This document shows, in pieces, positions 15,649 to 24,733 of a stretch of DNA of 64,000 bases (the first letter of the stretch is position 1; each line of letters opens with the position of its first letter). Location of the stretch: NCBI GenBank assembly GCA_038748065.1, contig JBCDJG010000007.1:65323-129322 (forward strand). The letters are read 5' to 3'. A program made the position numbers and the translations under genes. The notes beneath the pieces were generated by a model, which worked only from the letters and a program-made list of their open reading frames with translations, made no database searches and had not been told where the DNA came from. Origin of the DNA: JBCDJG01 sp038748065 (GTDB taxonomy: Bacteria; Pseudomonadota; Gammaproteobacteria; Pseudomonadales; Halieaceae).

Positions 15649-15971
15649 CAGAGCGCCTCGCTCTTGCTTCCCCCGAGACAGTCGGGCGAGACCGGCGCGG
15701 ATTCATCGCGCGCCTGCCACTCATCGGGTGAGTAGGTATGCAGGGCCAGTGCGTGCACCGGGCCTGCGAGCTCATCCGCGAGCGCGGCATACACCTGCTG
15801 GTGCCTTGCCACCTTACGCTTGCCTTCGAACGCCGCCGTCACAAGCACCACACGGAAATGCGTTTCGGAGTTTGCAGGCACGCTGTGCATGTGGCTTTCG
15901 TTAGATACCTCAAGGTGTCCGGGCTCAAAGCCCGCGATCAACTTGCTTTCAATCGACTGCTGTACCGACAT
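15648..15971 (-). CDS. bolA: BolA family protein
   Basis: 107-residue BolA-like protein; the family works with monothiol glutaredoxins in Fe-S cluster handling and in stress morphology. It shows the class II KH-like fold pattern with HSVPANSETHFRVVLVTAAFEGKRKVARHQQVY and a conserved C-terminal HALALHTYSPDEW. The ATG at 15971 has GAGGTGG upstream; a start at 16010 would add an unrelated leader. It is cotranscribed with trhO. Confidence 0.9.
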   Translation of the reverse strand: MSVQQSIESKLIAGFEPGHLEVSNESHMHSVPANSETHFRVVLVTAAFEGKRKVARHQQVYAALADELAGPVHALALHTYSPDEWQARDESAPVSPDCLGGSKSEAL

Positions 15972-16085
15972 TACGCCACCTCGAATAGCTTGCGCAGAGC
16001 ACTCCCTCAAGGACTGGGCTCGATGAGCCTAGCCAGGATACTCTGCCAGCGTGAATACATGATTATATGCGGTCGCGATTATAGC

Positions 16086-17114
16086 CTAGCGCCGCTGCGC
16101 CCGGTACTGGCCGGGTGTCATACCCGTCCACTTCTTGAAGGACCGGTGGAAGGCACTCGGGTCGGTGAAACCCATTTGCAGGGCAACGTCGTTAATGGAC
16201 AGTTCCGGGCGATCGAGGCAAAGCTTTGCAGCCTCACAGCGAGCCTCGTCCTTGAGCTGTTGGAAGGTTGTACCCTCGCGCTTGAGGCGCCTGCGCAGCG
16301 TGGGTGCTGAAATATTGAGCGCGCCGCTAATGACTTCAAAACCCGGGAATCCGTCGCTGAAGTCATGTCCAATCATAGCCTTAACCTGACCGGATAAGTT
16401 GTCGTTGTCCGGCGTACTCTCCATGATCAAAAGCTGGTAAGGGGCAGTGCGCAAAAATTCACGCAGAGAGTGCTCCGTATGCACAACGGGCCAGGCCAGG
16501 CAGGCGCTGTCGAAGTACATCAGGTTGCTAGGCTGGTTGAAGTTCAGCGGGCAGCTGAACAGATCTTCGTAACGCTGCAGGCGTTCCGGCGGGGACCCAG
16601 CGAAATCAACCCGCTTGAGCTCGATAGGACGACCACTCAACCAGCCAAAAAAACGGTGCCACATAGATAAGCCATAGGCATCTGGTGCAGACACACGTTC
16701 GTCGCCATTTTTGCGTACTGTGCGATAGCCCACCCTCGCAAACTGTTCGCTGAAGTTCGCAGTTAGCTGACTCCGCTCGTCGAAAAAAGTACGATAAAAC
16801 TCCGAGGCGCGTTTAATAGCCTGGCCCAGGTTGTTGCAAGAAATGACGCAGTAGCACATCATGCGGAACGCACCCGGCGCCACCATTTCGGTATCGTGTA
16901 TGCCGAAGGTCTCATCCTGCAGAAGCCGAAGCACCTGCTGGTAGATGCGCGAGTACTGCATTGCACTGATCTCGCTGCGATAACCGGGCGCAGACGCGTC
17001 CATCGGGTCAAAGTCCAGGCCAGCCCGTTCCAGCATGGGCTGAAAGTCGTAACCGTAATCGCCCGCTCTACGGAGCAGAGTACGGACAAAGCGTGTCGGC
17101 ACGCGATCGCTCAT
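16086..17114 (-). CDS. AraC-family transcriptional regulator
   Basis: 342-residue regulator of the OruR/ArgR-like AraC subgroup. Residues 1-220 form the arabinose-binding-like ligand domain (RRAGDYGYDFQPMLERAGLD at the start). The C-terminal 90 residues hold the two helix-turn-helix motifs: LNISAPTLRRRLKREGTTFQ, and then LQMGFTDPSAFHRSFKKWTG with the diagnostic GFTDPSAFHRAF-type recognition helix. Ligand and target genes are unknown. It lies alone between bolA and the repeat protein gene. Confidence 0.9.
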   Translation of the reverse strand: MSDRVPTRFVRTLLRRAGDYGYDFQPMLERAGLDFDPMDASAPGYRSEISAMQYSRIYQQVLRLLQDETFGIHDTEMVAPGAFRMMCYCVISCNNLGQAIKRASEFYRTFFDERSQLTANFSEQFARVGYRTVRKNGDERVSAPDAYGLSMWHRFFGWLSGRPIELKRVDFAGSPPERLQRYEDLFSCPLNFNQPSNLMYFDSACLAWPVVHTEHSLREFLRTAPYQLLIMESTPDNDNLSGQVKAMIGHDFSDGFPGFEVISGALNISAPTLRRRLKREGTTFQQLKDEARCEAAKLCLDRPELSINDVALQMGFTDPSAFHRSFKKWTGMTPGQYRAQRR

Positions 17115-17249
17115 TGCGGGCTCCGAATATTGAGGGCGCGTAGTCTAGCAGAATCGGGCACCAACTAGATGTCCCGCTTGTACTTGCGGGATGGTGGGCC
17201 TGCCCCACGGGCAGTATACTGGGCCTGACAGGAAAGAGGGGTGTGTCCG

Positions 17250-17912
17250 ATGAGCGAGCGTTACAACGTTTACTTTCAGGGTGAGGTAGCGCCCGGCCAG
17301 TCCATGCCTGCCGTGCGCAGTAAGCTGGCCTCTATTTTTAACGCGGATAAGGAAACGCTGGACAAACTGTTCAGTGGCAGGCCACAGCTGATCAAGAAGG
17401 CATGCGATAAAGAGACCGCACTGAAGTTCAAGCGCGCGCTGGAGGATGCTGGCGCCGTGCCCGTGGTTCGTCGCTTGGAGACCGAGGAAAATGAGGGCCT
17501 GAGCCTGGCACCCCTCGGCGCTGATCTGCTGCAAGGCGCCGAACGCAAGCAAGAGTCAGTCGTTACCGTAGATACCGCCGCTCTTGATCTTGTAGCGAAC
17601 GACACAGTCGTCAGCACCCCGGCGCACGAGGGCGTGAGCGCCCCGGATGTGAGCCACCTTTCGCTGGCAGAACCCGGCATCATCCCCAACCTGCCCGGAC
17701 CGGATCCCATACCGGAGCCGGCACTCGACAACATCTCACTGTGCCCCGACGGCACTGATCTCAGCGATTGTGCAGCTGCTCCGGTCGCACTTGCGGCGAT
17801 GAATCTCGAAGGGCTATCGGTCGCGGACCTCGGATCGGACATGCTCGCTCCCGCCGAGCGCAAAGCAGAATCTGCAGCTGCCCCGGACGTCAGTCACCTG
17901 AGTCTGAACTAG
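17250..17912 (+). CDS. Uncharacterised protein with a bL12-like head and internal repeats
   Basis: 220-residue soluble protein of unknown function. Residues 1-75 (SERYNVYFQGEVAPGQS, then ADKETLDKLFSGRPQLIKK and ALKFKRALEDAGA) look like a small alpha/beta fold as in ribosomal protein bL12 or phage-shock-like domains. The rest is acidic and low in complexity, with two related blocks: LSLAPLGADLLQGAERK plus APDVSHLSLAEPG, and LSVADLGSDMLAPAERK plus APDVSHLSLN at the end. The ATG at 17250 has AGAGGGG nine bases upstream. The last 23 bases overlap the convergent histidine kinase gene. The repeated motifs suggest a binding tail; no function is claimed. Confidence 0.75.
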   Translation: MSERYNVYFQGEVAPGQSMPAVRSKLASIFNADKETLDKLFSGRPQLIKKACDKETALKFKRALEDAGAVPVVRRLETEENEGLSLAPLGADLLQGAERKQESVVTVDTAALDLVANDTVVSTPAHEGVSAPDVSHLSLAEPGIIPNLPGPDPIPEPALDNISLCPDGTDLSDCAAAPVALAAMNLEGLSVADLGSDMLAPAERKAESAAAPDVSHLSLN

Positions 17913-19272
17913 GCAGGTGCACCCGTACCTGCAAACCGGGCTTGTTATTGGCCAACTCCAGCGCACCGCCATGGTACTGGGTAATCGCCCGAGCCAGGCT
18001 CAGGCCAAGTCCGTGGCCGGGCTGTTCGCTGCGCGCTGATTCCAAGCGGTAGAAGCGGCGAAACACATTTTCGCGCTCGGCGTCGGGAATACCCGGCCCG
18101 GAATCTGCGACGATGACCGTGAGCTGATCTTCACCGCTGGCGCGCTGCAATTCAATCGCGATCGAGCGGCCGCCCGGTGAGTACTTAATGGCGTTATCCA
18201 AAAGGTTAGCGAACATCTGGAACAGCAGATCAACGTCACCGTTTATGTTGAATGGCAGATCTACCCGGTTATTGATGGCTATCCCGCGCGCATGGGCAAG
18301 TGGCTCGTAAAGCTCAACGACATCTGCAAGAAGCTCCGTCAGATCAAGCTGCGCCGCGTCAGAGAGCTGGCCACCTGACTCCAGCGCCGAAATTCTCAGC
18401 AGCGCGTTGAAGGTTGACAGGAGTTCGTCACAGTCTTCTATCACCGACTGCACACCCTCGCGCCCTTCATCATCAAGCTGATTGCGCAGCTGGCTTAGGC
18501 GGTTGTGCATGCGTGTCAGAGGCGTGCGCAGATCGTGCGCGATATTGTCGGACACATTTCGCACGCCTTGCATCAGTGACTCCATCTGGTCCAGCGTGTC
18601 GTTGACGATCAATGCCAGATCGCGCACGTAGCCCTTCTGAGCGTCAGCATCCAGACGCTGACGTGGGTTACCCCGTAGAATCCGCTGTAACTGTATATTG
18701 AGCTGATCGACTTGCGAGAGCGTGCGAGAAGCACTCAGAAAACCGCCAATAACGCCGAGAATAACCGTAGCAATCATCGCCCTTAGCAGCGTCAAAACCA
18801 CAAGACCCGCCTGGTTGACAGCGTCGCGGTAGGAACGCGCAACAATGACTCGGTAACGGCTGTCGAGCGGCATGCGCCGTGCCAGGAAGTCCACTTCTAT
18901 CTCCTCTCCCCAGTTCAGGAGATTCATCTGGAACGCCAGCCAGCCGTCATCGAATTCCTCGTAGCTGGAGTCGGGCGGCAGATCTCCGGCAATCGGCATG
19001 TCACTTTCATCCAACACCAGATATGAGAAGCGGTGGAAGGCCGGCCGAGTGACCGAGTCCTTGATGTATTGCTCCACGCCCTGCATGCCCTGACCCCGGT
19101 AAATAATCTGCAGGGAGTCGAGCTCATCCACAATAGAGGCGCCAAGCTCATTGAAGTAGTTGCGACTAAACAGGGCGTAAAGCACGGCAAGCAGCAGAAA
19201 AACGGTGGCACTCAGCACAATCACGTACTTCGCGATATACCGAAAGGTCAGGCTGCCAAGCACCTCACGCAC
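17890..19272 (-). CDS. Sensor histidine kinase (EnvZ/PhoQ-like)
   Basis: About 460-residue membrane kinase paired with the response regulator just upstream. It has an N-terminal membrane helix (IVLSATVFLLLAVLYALF), a periplasmic sensor of about 130 residues, a second helix (VVLTLLRAMIATVILGVIGG), a HAMP linker, the HisKA phospho-acceptor in VSDNIAHDLRTPLTRM, and the ATPase N, G1 and G2 boxes (NLLDNAIKYSP, DSGPGIP, GHGLGLSLA). The start is uncertain: GTG at 19272, just after the regulator stop, is the best choice; the frame stays open further upstream but overlaps the regulator. The signal is unknown. Confidence 0.9.
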   Translation of the reverse strand: MREVLGSLTFRYIAKYVIVLSATVFLLLAVLYALFSRNYFNELGASIVDELDSLQIIYRGQGMQGVEQYIKDSVTRPAFHRFSYLVLDESDMPIAGDLPPDSSYEEFDDGWLAFQMNLLNWGEEIEVDFLARRMPLDSRYRVIVARSYRDAVNQAGLVVLTLLRAMIATVILGVIGGFLSASRTLSQVDQLNIQLQRILRGNPRQRLDADAQKGYVRDLALIVNDTLDQMESLMQGVRNVSDNIAHDLRTPLTRMHNRLSQLRNQLDDEGREGVQSVIEDCDELLSTFNALLRISALESGGQLSDAAQLDLTELLADVVELYEPLAHARGIAINNRVDLPFNINGDVDLLFQMFANLLDNAIKYSPGGRSIAIELQRASGEDQLTVIVADSGPGIPDAERENVFRRFYRLESARSEQPGHGLGLSLARAITQYHGGALELANNKPGLQVRVHLPSSDSGD

Positions 19273-19294
19273 GCGCAATCGCGATTGCCGGGGC

Positions 19295-19987
19295 TTAGCC
19301 TGCGTCTGTATTCCCGCCAAGCCGATACCCTGCTCCGCGCACCGTATGAAGCAGCGGCCGCTCAAATTCCCTATCAATTTTCTGACGCAGTCTCGAGATG
19401 TGGACGTCAATGACGTTAGTCTGGGGATCGAAGTGGTAGCCCCAGACATGCTCGAGAAGCATCGCGCGGGTGACCACCTGGTCGGCATGACGCATCAGGT
19501 ATTCGAGTAGCTTGTACTCTCGAGGCTGCAGCGACAGAACCTGTTCACCACGGGTCACGGTCTGGCTAAGCAGGTCCATATGCAGATCATCAACATCGAG
19601 ATGTGTTACGGCGTCCCCGGCAAAGCTCGCGCGACGCCGGTAAAGCACCTCCAGGCGGGCCATTAACTCCTCTATTGAAAACGGCTTGACGAGGTAGTCA
19701 TCACCGCCGCTCTGCAAGCCCTGGACCCGATCATCTACCTCTCCGAGGGCACTCAGAAAGAGTACGGGAGTACTGACTTTCTCCGCGCGCAGGGTGCGCA
19801 CTACGCTCAAGCCATCCAGGCGCGGCAACATGCGATCGACAACCATCACGTCGAAACCCCCGGCGCGCCCGGCCTCAAGGCCTGCAGGACCGTCCGCAAG
19901 GTGCACACAGTGGTGGCCGGCGGCGCGCAGTTCCTCAACCACGAACTGGCCGACTGAGAGATCGTCTTCGATGAGTAGAACCTTCAT
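19295..19987 (-). CDS. OmpR/PhoB-family response regulator
   Basis: 230-residue two-domain regulator. The receiver domain has the acidic pair near residue 8 (IEDD), the phospho-acceptor Asp in VMVVDRMLPRLDG and the conserved Lys in DYLVKPFS. The winged helix DNA-binding domain ends with VWGYHFDPQTNVIDVHISRLR and the wing VRGAGYRL. The ATG at 19987 follows AGGAGG. The kinase gene begins about 20 bases downstream, so the two form one operon. Confidence 0.94.
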   Translation of the reverse strand: MKVLLIEDDLSVGQFVVEELRAAGHHCVHLADGPAGLEAGRAGGFDVMVVDRMLPRLDGLSVVRTLRAEKVSTPVLFLSALGEVDDRVQGLQSGGDDYLVKPFSIEELMARLEVLYRRRASFAGDAVTHLDVDDLHMDLLSQTVTRGEQVLSLQPREYKLLEYLMRHADQVVTRAMLLEHVWGYHFDPQTNVIDVHISRLRQKIDREFERPLLHTVRGAGYRLGGNTDAG

Positions 19988-20049
19988 CACCCTCCTCTTA
20001 CTCGCGGCAATTTAGCATGAGCCCATGACACGATGGTAGACTCTCGCCG

Positions 20050-20514
20050 ATGACGAAAGACGAAGAATTACTGCCTCCCGGGCTTGGCCGACGCCTGATG
20101 GCCATGCTCTATGACACCTTCCTGGTACTGCCACTGGTCATGGTATCGGTCGGCATTGGCTTAGGGTTATTTACGCTGGCAACGGGCAATGCGGACGCCG
20201 GCCTGTCCCCAAACGCGGTGCGGCTGCTCATCATGCTGACCCTTATCGCGTTTTTTAGCGTGTTCTGGTTAAAAAACGGGCAAACGCTGGGCATGCAGGC
20301 CTGGCGAGTCAAGCTGGTGCGTAGCGACGGCGGTGACCTCGCTCTACAGCACTGCCTGCGCCGCTGCGTTGGGGCCGCCCTGTCGGCCGCCTGCCTCGGC
20401 CTGGGCTATCTTTGGTGTCTCGTGGATCGGCGCGGCCGCTACTGGCACGACTATCTGTCGGGCAGCGAACTCGTGCTCATGCCAAAGTCCGAAAAATCGG
20501 TAACAAAGACCTAG
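20050..20514 (+). CDS. RDD family membrane protein
   Basis: 154-residue inner membrane protein with three hydrophobic segments. The RDD pattern is seen: GLGRRLMAMLYDTFLVLPL at the N-terminus (Arg and Asp of the family name), QTLGMQAWRVKLVRSDG in the middle, and RRGRYWHDYLSGSELVL near the end. Function is unknown for most members; some are Na+/H+ antiporters. It diverges from the response regulator and its stop overlaps lptG's by four bases on the opposite strand. Confidence 0.88.
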   Translation: MTKDEELLPPGLGRRLMAMLYDTFLVLPLVMVSVGIGLGLFTLATGNADAGLSPNAVRLLIMLTLIAFFSVFWLKNGQTLGMQAWRVKLVRSDGGDLALQHCLRRCVGAALSAACLGLGYLWCLVDRRGRYWHDYLSGSELVLMPKSEKSVTKT

Positions 20515-21572
20515 CGCGCGCGCGACAACAGCAGAAAGCCGGCGGCTACACACACGGCAATCGGGACGAGTGCTGCGTACAGGGGTGAGAAGCCGAACAC
20601 CAGGCTGGCTGGACCCAGCAGATCTTGCAGCGTGCGGAAGGTAATGCCAACCACGACCCCGGCAAATATCCTGAACCCCATGGTGCCGTCCCGCAACGGG
20701 CCGAAGATAAAGGAAATCGCTACCAATACCAGGCCTGACACGGCAAGGGGTTGCAACAGCTTTTTCCACAACGCAAGCTGGTAGTCGTCAGAATCCTGTC
20801 CCTGCCCCGCCAGGTAATTGCTGTAGCGGTAAAGATCCGCGATCGAGAGCTGCTCCGGCATGACCATCTCAATCGATAACAGGTCTGGCGTAATCGCGGT
20901 ATTCCAGCGCAAGGTCTTGTGTCGAGTGCGCTGAGTTTCCCAACTGCTGAAGGTGGTCCGCTGTACGCTCTCCATCATCCAATGATCGCCGCGGAATTCC
21001 GCCCTGTTAGCCCGCAGCGCTGATTGCAACTCGCCTTTTTCATCAAACTGGAATAGAACCAGGCCGTGGGCGATACCCTGCTTTTCCACGGCGTTGAAAT
21101 TCAGAAAGGTATTGCCTTCTCGATTCCATACGCCCCCATCAGAGGCGTAGCCGCCAGGCTTCTGCTGGGCCAGCGCGCGATAGGTCTGAGCGGCCTGTTC
21201 ACTCCGAGGTGCGACATACTCTCCGATAACAAAACCCAGCGCAGCGACGATAAAGGCAGGTTTCATAGCGATCCAGGTGAGCCGTGCAGTGGAGACACCC
21301 GCTGCGCGCATGACCACAAGTTCACTGGAGCTGGCGAGATTGCCCAGCCCCAGCATGCATCCCACGAGGGCAGCTGGGCCGATAAACTCATAGAAGCGGT
21401 CAGGCATCGTCAGCAAAATGTAGTAGCCGATTTGAGCGAAGCCGTAGGTCTCGCTGGAATCCTCCGCCTCATCCACCAACGCGGAGACGGCGTCAAGGCC
21501 GACCACCACCATCAGCACCAGCAGAATGGCCCACAGCACAGACTGGGTAATGTAGCGCTCAAGCCTGAGCAT
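20511..21572 (-). CDS. lptG: LPS export ABC transporter permease LptG
   Basis: 353-residue permease of the LptB2FG complex, which pulls lipopolysaccharide from the inner membrane to LptC. It has three N-terminal and three C-terminal membrane segments around a periplasmic beta-jellyroll, and the conserved ASSSELVVMRAAGVST coupling helix. GTG and ATG adjoin at the start (21575 and 21572). The start lies inside the end of lptF, as is usual for this gene pair. Confidence 0.95.
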   Translation of the reverse strand: MLRLERYITQSVLWAILLVLMVVVGLDAVSALVDEAEDSSETYGFAQIGYYILLTMPDRFYEFIGPAALVGCMLGLGNLASSSELVVMRAAGVSTARLTWIAMKPAFIVAALGFVIGEYVAPRSEQAAQTYRALAQQKPGGYASDGGVWNREGNTFLNFNAVEKQGIAHGLVLFQFDEKGELQSALRANRAEFRGDHWMMESVQRTTFSSWETQRTRHKTLRWNTAITPDLLSIEMVMPEQLSIADLYRYSNYLAGQGQDSDDYQLALWKKLLQPLAVSGLVLVAISFIFGPLRDGTMGFRIFAGVVVGITFRTLQDLLGPASLVFGFSPLYAALVPIAVCVAAGFLLLSRAR

Positions 21573-22680
21573 CACGCACCACAGTTCGCCGGGTTCTGCC
21601 GCTCCGAACGAGTACGGTCGGACCGTAGAGCATCGCGAGGCCGATGATCAGAAACACCAGGTGCACCGACCAAATCCCGCCCGGCAAGCCAGCGCCGTCC
21701 TCCAGCGCGGTTCGAGCATTCATAAGCAACAGTAGATAAACCAGATAGATAACCAGCGCTGGCAGCATCTTGATGTAGCGTCCTCGCCGATGGTCCGTTT
21801 TGCTCAGGCACAAGGCAATAACGGCGACGATGGGCACCATCAGTGGTAGAGAGAGACGCCATTGCAATGCTGCCTTATCCTCGGGCGCTTCAGACTCCAG
21901 CAATGCCAAGGTTGGTCGGCCGTCCACTGGCGCAGCCGTGCGTATGCCACCCTCCGGCTCAGGCAGGCGCTCTCCGAAGCGCTGAAAGCTGGCTATCTGA
22001 TAGGCCCGTCTGCCGGGCAAACCCTCATACTGGAAGCCCTCGCGCAATTCGAAATAACGCGCGCCTGTAGCAGGATCAACCGCGATTTCACCTTCCTTGG
22101 CGTAGGTCACCGTAATGACGGGACGACCGTCGCGATCGCGCCCGCTTTGAGCGAGAAAAACCGTCTCCATCAGGCCGGTTTCGGCGTCAATGTCCTGTGC
22201 GTAGCTGACGATATCGCTGCCACGGCGCGACTGAAATCGCCCGGACGCTAGCGTCTGCAGACCCTGCGATGACTCCGGGTCGTCGAGAAGCGCCTGTGCG
22301 CGCTCGGCCCCCAGCGGCGTGACCAACAGGCTCAGGAGCCCTACGATGAGCATCACCAACGTTGCCGGCACCAGAGTGTAGGCAGTCAGTCGTTGCGGCG
22401 ATACACCGCAGGCTGTGAGAACGACCATTTCGCTCTCGACGTAGAGGCGGCCGTAGGACATCAAGATACCGATGAACAGGCCCAGCGGGATAATCAATTC
22501 CAGAAACCCGGGCAGGCGGTACAACATCACCGGCAGCAGAATATCGGCGGCTATGTCTCCGACAGCTGCTTCGGCCAGGTATTTGACGAAACGCCCGCTG
22601 AAGATGATGACAAGCAGCACGAAGCTGACCGCAACCATGTGCGTCATTACTTCACGCGTCAAAAACCGCAGGATTTTCAT
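21559..22680 (-). CDS. lptF: LPS export ABC transporter permease LptF
   Basis: 373-residue partner permease of LptG. It opens with MKILRFLTREVMTHMVAVSF and has the coupling helix YVESEMVVLTACGVSPQRL, a large periplasmic domain, and C-terminal helices (LVIYLVYLLLLMNA). It is divergent from pepA over an 88-base gap, an arrangement conserved in many gammaproteobacteria. That gap carries a TATGAT hexamer on the minus strand that could be the -10 of lptFG. Confidence 0.95.
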   Translation of the reverse strand: MKILRFLTREVMTHMVAVSFVLLVIIFSGRFVKYLAEAAVGDIAADILLPVMLYRLPGFLELIIPLGLFIGILMSYGRLYVESEMVVLTACGVSPQRLTAYTLVPATLVMLIVGLLSLLVTPLGAERAQALLDDPESSQGLQTLASGRFQSRRGSDIVSYAQDIDAETGLMETVFLAQSGRDRDGRPVITVTYAKEGEIAVDPATGARYFELREGFQYEGLPGRRAYQIASFQRFGERLPEPEGGIRTAAPVDGRPTLALLESEAPEDKAALQWRLSLPLMVPIVAVIALCLSKTDHRRGRYIKMLPALVIYLVYLLLLMNARTALEDGAGLPGGIWSVHLVFLIIGLAMLYGPTVLVRSGRTRRTVVRDAQA

Positions 22681-22768
22681 TCCGAGCAGGAATCCGGGGG
22701 ACTAAAGGTTCAGTTTAATTGCGGGCCATCATACACTAGCGCGAATCACGACGACGAAGGAATTTACC

Positions 22769-24262
22769 ATGAGCATTAAATTCAGCGCCAAGCAGATCGA
22801 TGTCCCTGGCGAGCAAAAAACAGCCTGTGCAGTGCTACCGGTGAGCACTGCCGCTCGACTCAAAGGTGCCGCCGCCGACTTCGACAAGCTGTCCGGAGGC
22901 GCCCTGCGCAAGTTCATCAAGCTCGGAGATTTCGGTGGCAAGCGCGGCCAGCACGCTCTGCTGCCGGCCCAGGGCCGAGCCGATCGACTGCTGCTGGTCG
23001 GCGTCGGTGACGTCGACAAGTTCGATACGAAAGCGCAACTCGAGTTTTGCAAGACCGTGCAGAAAGCGCTGGCTTCAACACAGGCGACTGAAGCGGCCCT
23101 GTTCGCAGACTCGCTGCCAATCAAAGCCTCCGGGCGCCCCGCTTTCTATCGACAACTGTCACAGACGCTGGTGGTGTCCGCCTATCGCTATACACAGACT
23201 CTAAGCAAACCGAAGCCGCCGCAGCGCCTTGCTCGAATGCTGCTGGCACCCGTAGGTGACGACAGCGCTGCGAGCGCGCGCCGGGAACTTGCGCGCGGCA
23301 CGAACATCGGTGAAGGAATCAATGAAGCGCGCGAACTCGCCAACCTGCCCGGCAACATCTGCACGCCCACCTATCTGGCACAGCGAGCCAGGCAGCTCGC
23401 ACGCGGCCAGAAATCGCTGACCTGTAAAGTGCTGGACGAAAAGCACATGCGTGAACTGGGTATGGGTTCCCTGCTATCTGTCTCCGCGGGCAGCGCACAA
23501 CCCGCCAAGCTCATCGCGCTGGAGTATAAGGGTGGCAAGGCGAGCGAGAAGCCCTACGTGCTGGTCGGCAAAGGCATCACCTTCGACTCGGGTGGCATCT
23601 CACTAAAGCCAGGCGCCAAGATGGACGAAATGAAGTTCGACATGGGAGGCGCCGCCAGCGTCCTCGGCGTAGTCAAAGCTGTTGTGTCAATGCAGTTACC
23701 GATGAACGTGGTTGGCGTCATCGCCGCCGCGGAGAACATGCCAAGTAGCACGGCGACCAAACCAGGGGACGTTGTGACCAGCATGTCGGGTAAGACCATT
23801 GAGATTCTCAACACAGATGCCGAAGGTCGGCTGGTGCTTTGTGATGCAATGACCTGGGCCCAGCGCTATAAACCCGCAGCTATGGTCGATATCGCAACAC
23901 TGACCGGCGCTTGTATCGTGGCACTGGGGTCACACGCCAGCGGACTCTTCGCAAATGACGACAAACTCGCCGACCAGCTATTGGAGGCAGGACAGAGCTC
24001 GCAGGATCGCGCCTGGCGGCTACCCATATGGGAGGACTACCAGAAAAGCCTGAACAGCAACTTTGCGGACATCGCCAATATCGGCGGACCCGGGGCAGGC
24101 GCCGTGACCGCCGCATGCTTTCTGGCACGCTTCGCTGAAGATACGCCCTGGGCGCACCTGGATATTGCAGGTAGTGCTTGGAACAGTGCTCCGAAGGGCG
24201 CCACCGGACGTCCCGTGGGCTTACTCATCCGTTACCTGATGGACAGGGCTGGAGTGGCGTGA
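22769..24262 (+). CDS. pepA: Leucyl aminopeptidase PepA (M17)
   Basis: 497-residue cytosolic aminopeptidase of family M17, a hexameric two-metal enzyme that also acts as a DNA-binding factor (XerCD recombination) in E. coli. The metal and active-site motifs are VGKGITFDSGGISLKPG, DEMKFDMGGAASVLG and NTDAEGRLVLCDA, with GGPGAGAVTAACFL near the C-terminus. AAGGA precedes the ATG. holC follows with a GTGA overlap. Confidence 0.96.
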   Translation: MSIKFSAKQIDVPGEQKTACAVLPVSTAARLKGAAADFDKLSGGALRKFIKLGDFGGKRGQHALLPAQGRADRLLLVGVGDVDKFDTKAQLEFCKTVQKALASTQATEAALFADSLPIKASGRPAFYRQLSQTLVVSAYRYTQTLSKPKPPQRLARMLLAPVGDDSAASARRELARGTNIGEGINEARELANLPGNICTPTYLAQRARQLARGQKSLTCKVLDEKHMRELGMGSLLSVSAGSAQPAKLIALEYKGGKASEKPYVLVGKGITFDSGGISLKPGAKMDEMKFDMGGAASVLGVVKAVVSMQLPMNVVGVIAAAENMPSSTATKPGDVVTSMSGKTIEILNTDAEGRLVLCDAMTWAQRYKPAAMVDIATLTGACIVALGSHASGLFANDDKLADQLLEAGQSSQDRAWRLPIWEDYQKSLNSNFADIANIGGPGAGAVTAACFLARFAEDTPWAHLDIAGSAWNSAPKGATGRPVGLLIRYLMDRAGVA

Positions 24263-24678
24263 CACGCGTTGGCTTTTACGTCGTCCAGCGCGCCGGAGAA
24301 GACGAGCGTCTATCGATTGCTACCCGCTTGACAGCAAAGGCCTTCCAACAGGGCCATCGCGTACTGATCAATGCGACAAGCAAGACGCAAGCTGAGCAGC
24401 TGGACGAACTTCTGTGGAGTTTTCGACCCGCCGCCTTCCTACCGCACGGATTGCTGGGCACTGAGCACAGTGATCGCATCGCCATCGGCTGGGGGCAGGA
24501 TCCCGAGGGGCACGACGACCTGCTGATCAACCTGCAGCTTGAAATTCCACCTTTCTTCGGACGCTTTCATCGAGTAGCGGAAGTCGTTACCCAAGACGAA
24601 GGCAGCCTGCATGCGCTGCGCAATAGCTGGAAGTTTTACCGCGAGCGCGGCTATCAGCTCGAAAAACACGACCTGTGA
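24259..24678 (+). CDS. holC: DNA polymerase III chi subunit
   Basis: 139-residue HolC protein, which links the clamp loader to SSB. It starts TRVGFYVVQRAGEDERLSIATRLTAKA and has the family core QAEQLDELLWSFRPAAFLPHG and LQLEIPPFFGRFHRVAEVV. The GTG start at 24259 overlaps the pepA stop (GTGA), giving the usual size; a longer frame would run back into pepA. It is followed by valS after 55 bases. Confidence 0.93.
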   Translation: MTRVGFYVVQRAGEDERLSIATRLTAKAFQQGHRVLINATSKTQAEQLDELLWSFRPAAFLPHGLLGTEHSDRIAIGWGQDPEGHDDLLINLQLEIPPFFGRFHRVAEVVTQDEGSLHALRNSWKFYRERGYQLEKHDL

Positions 24679-24733
24679 CCGTATAATCGCCCGCCTGCCG
24701 ACACCGCCACCCGGGCCCCGGAAACGCTTACGC

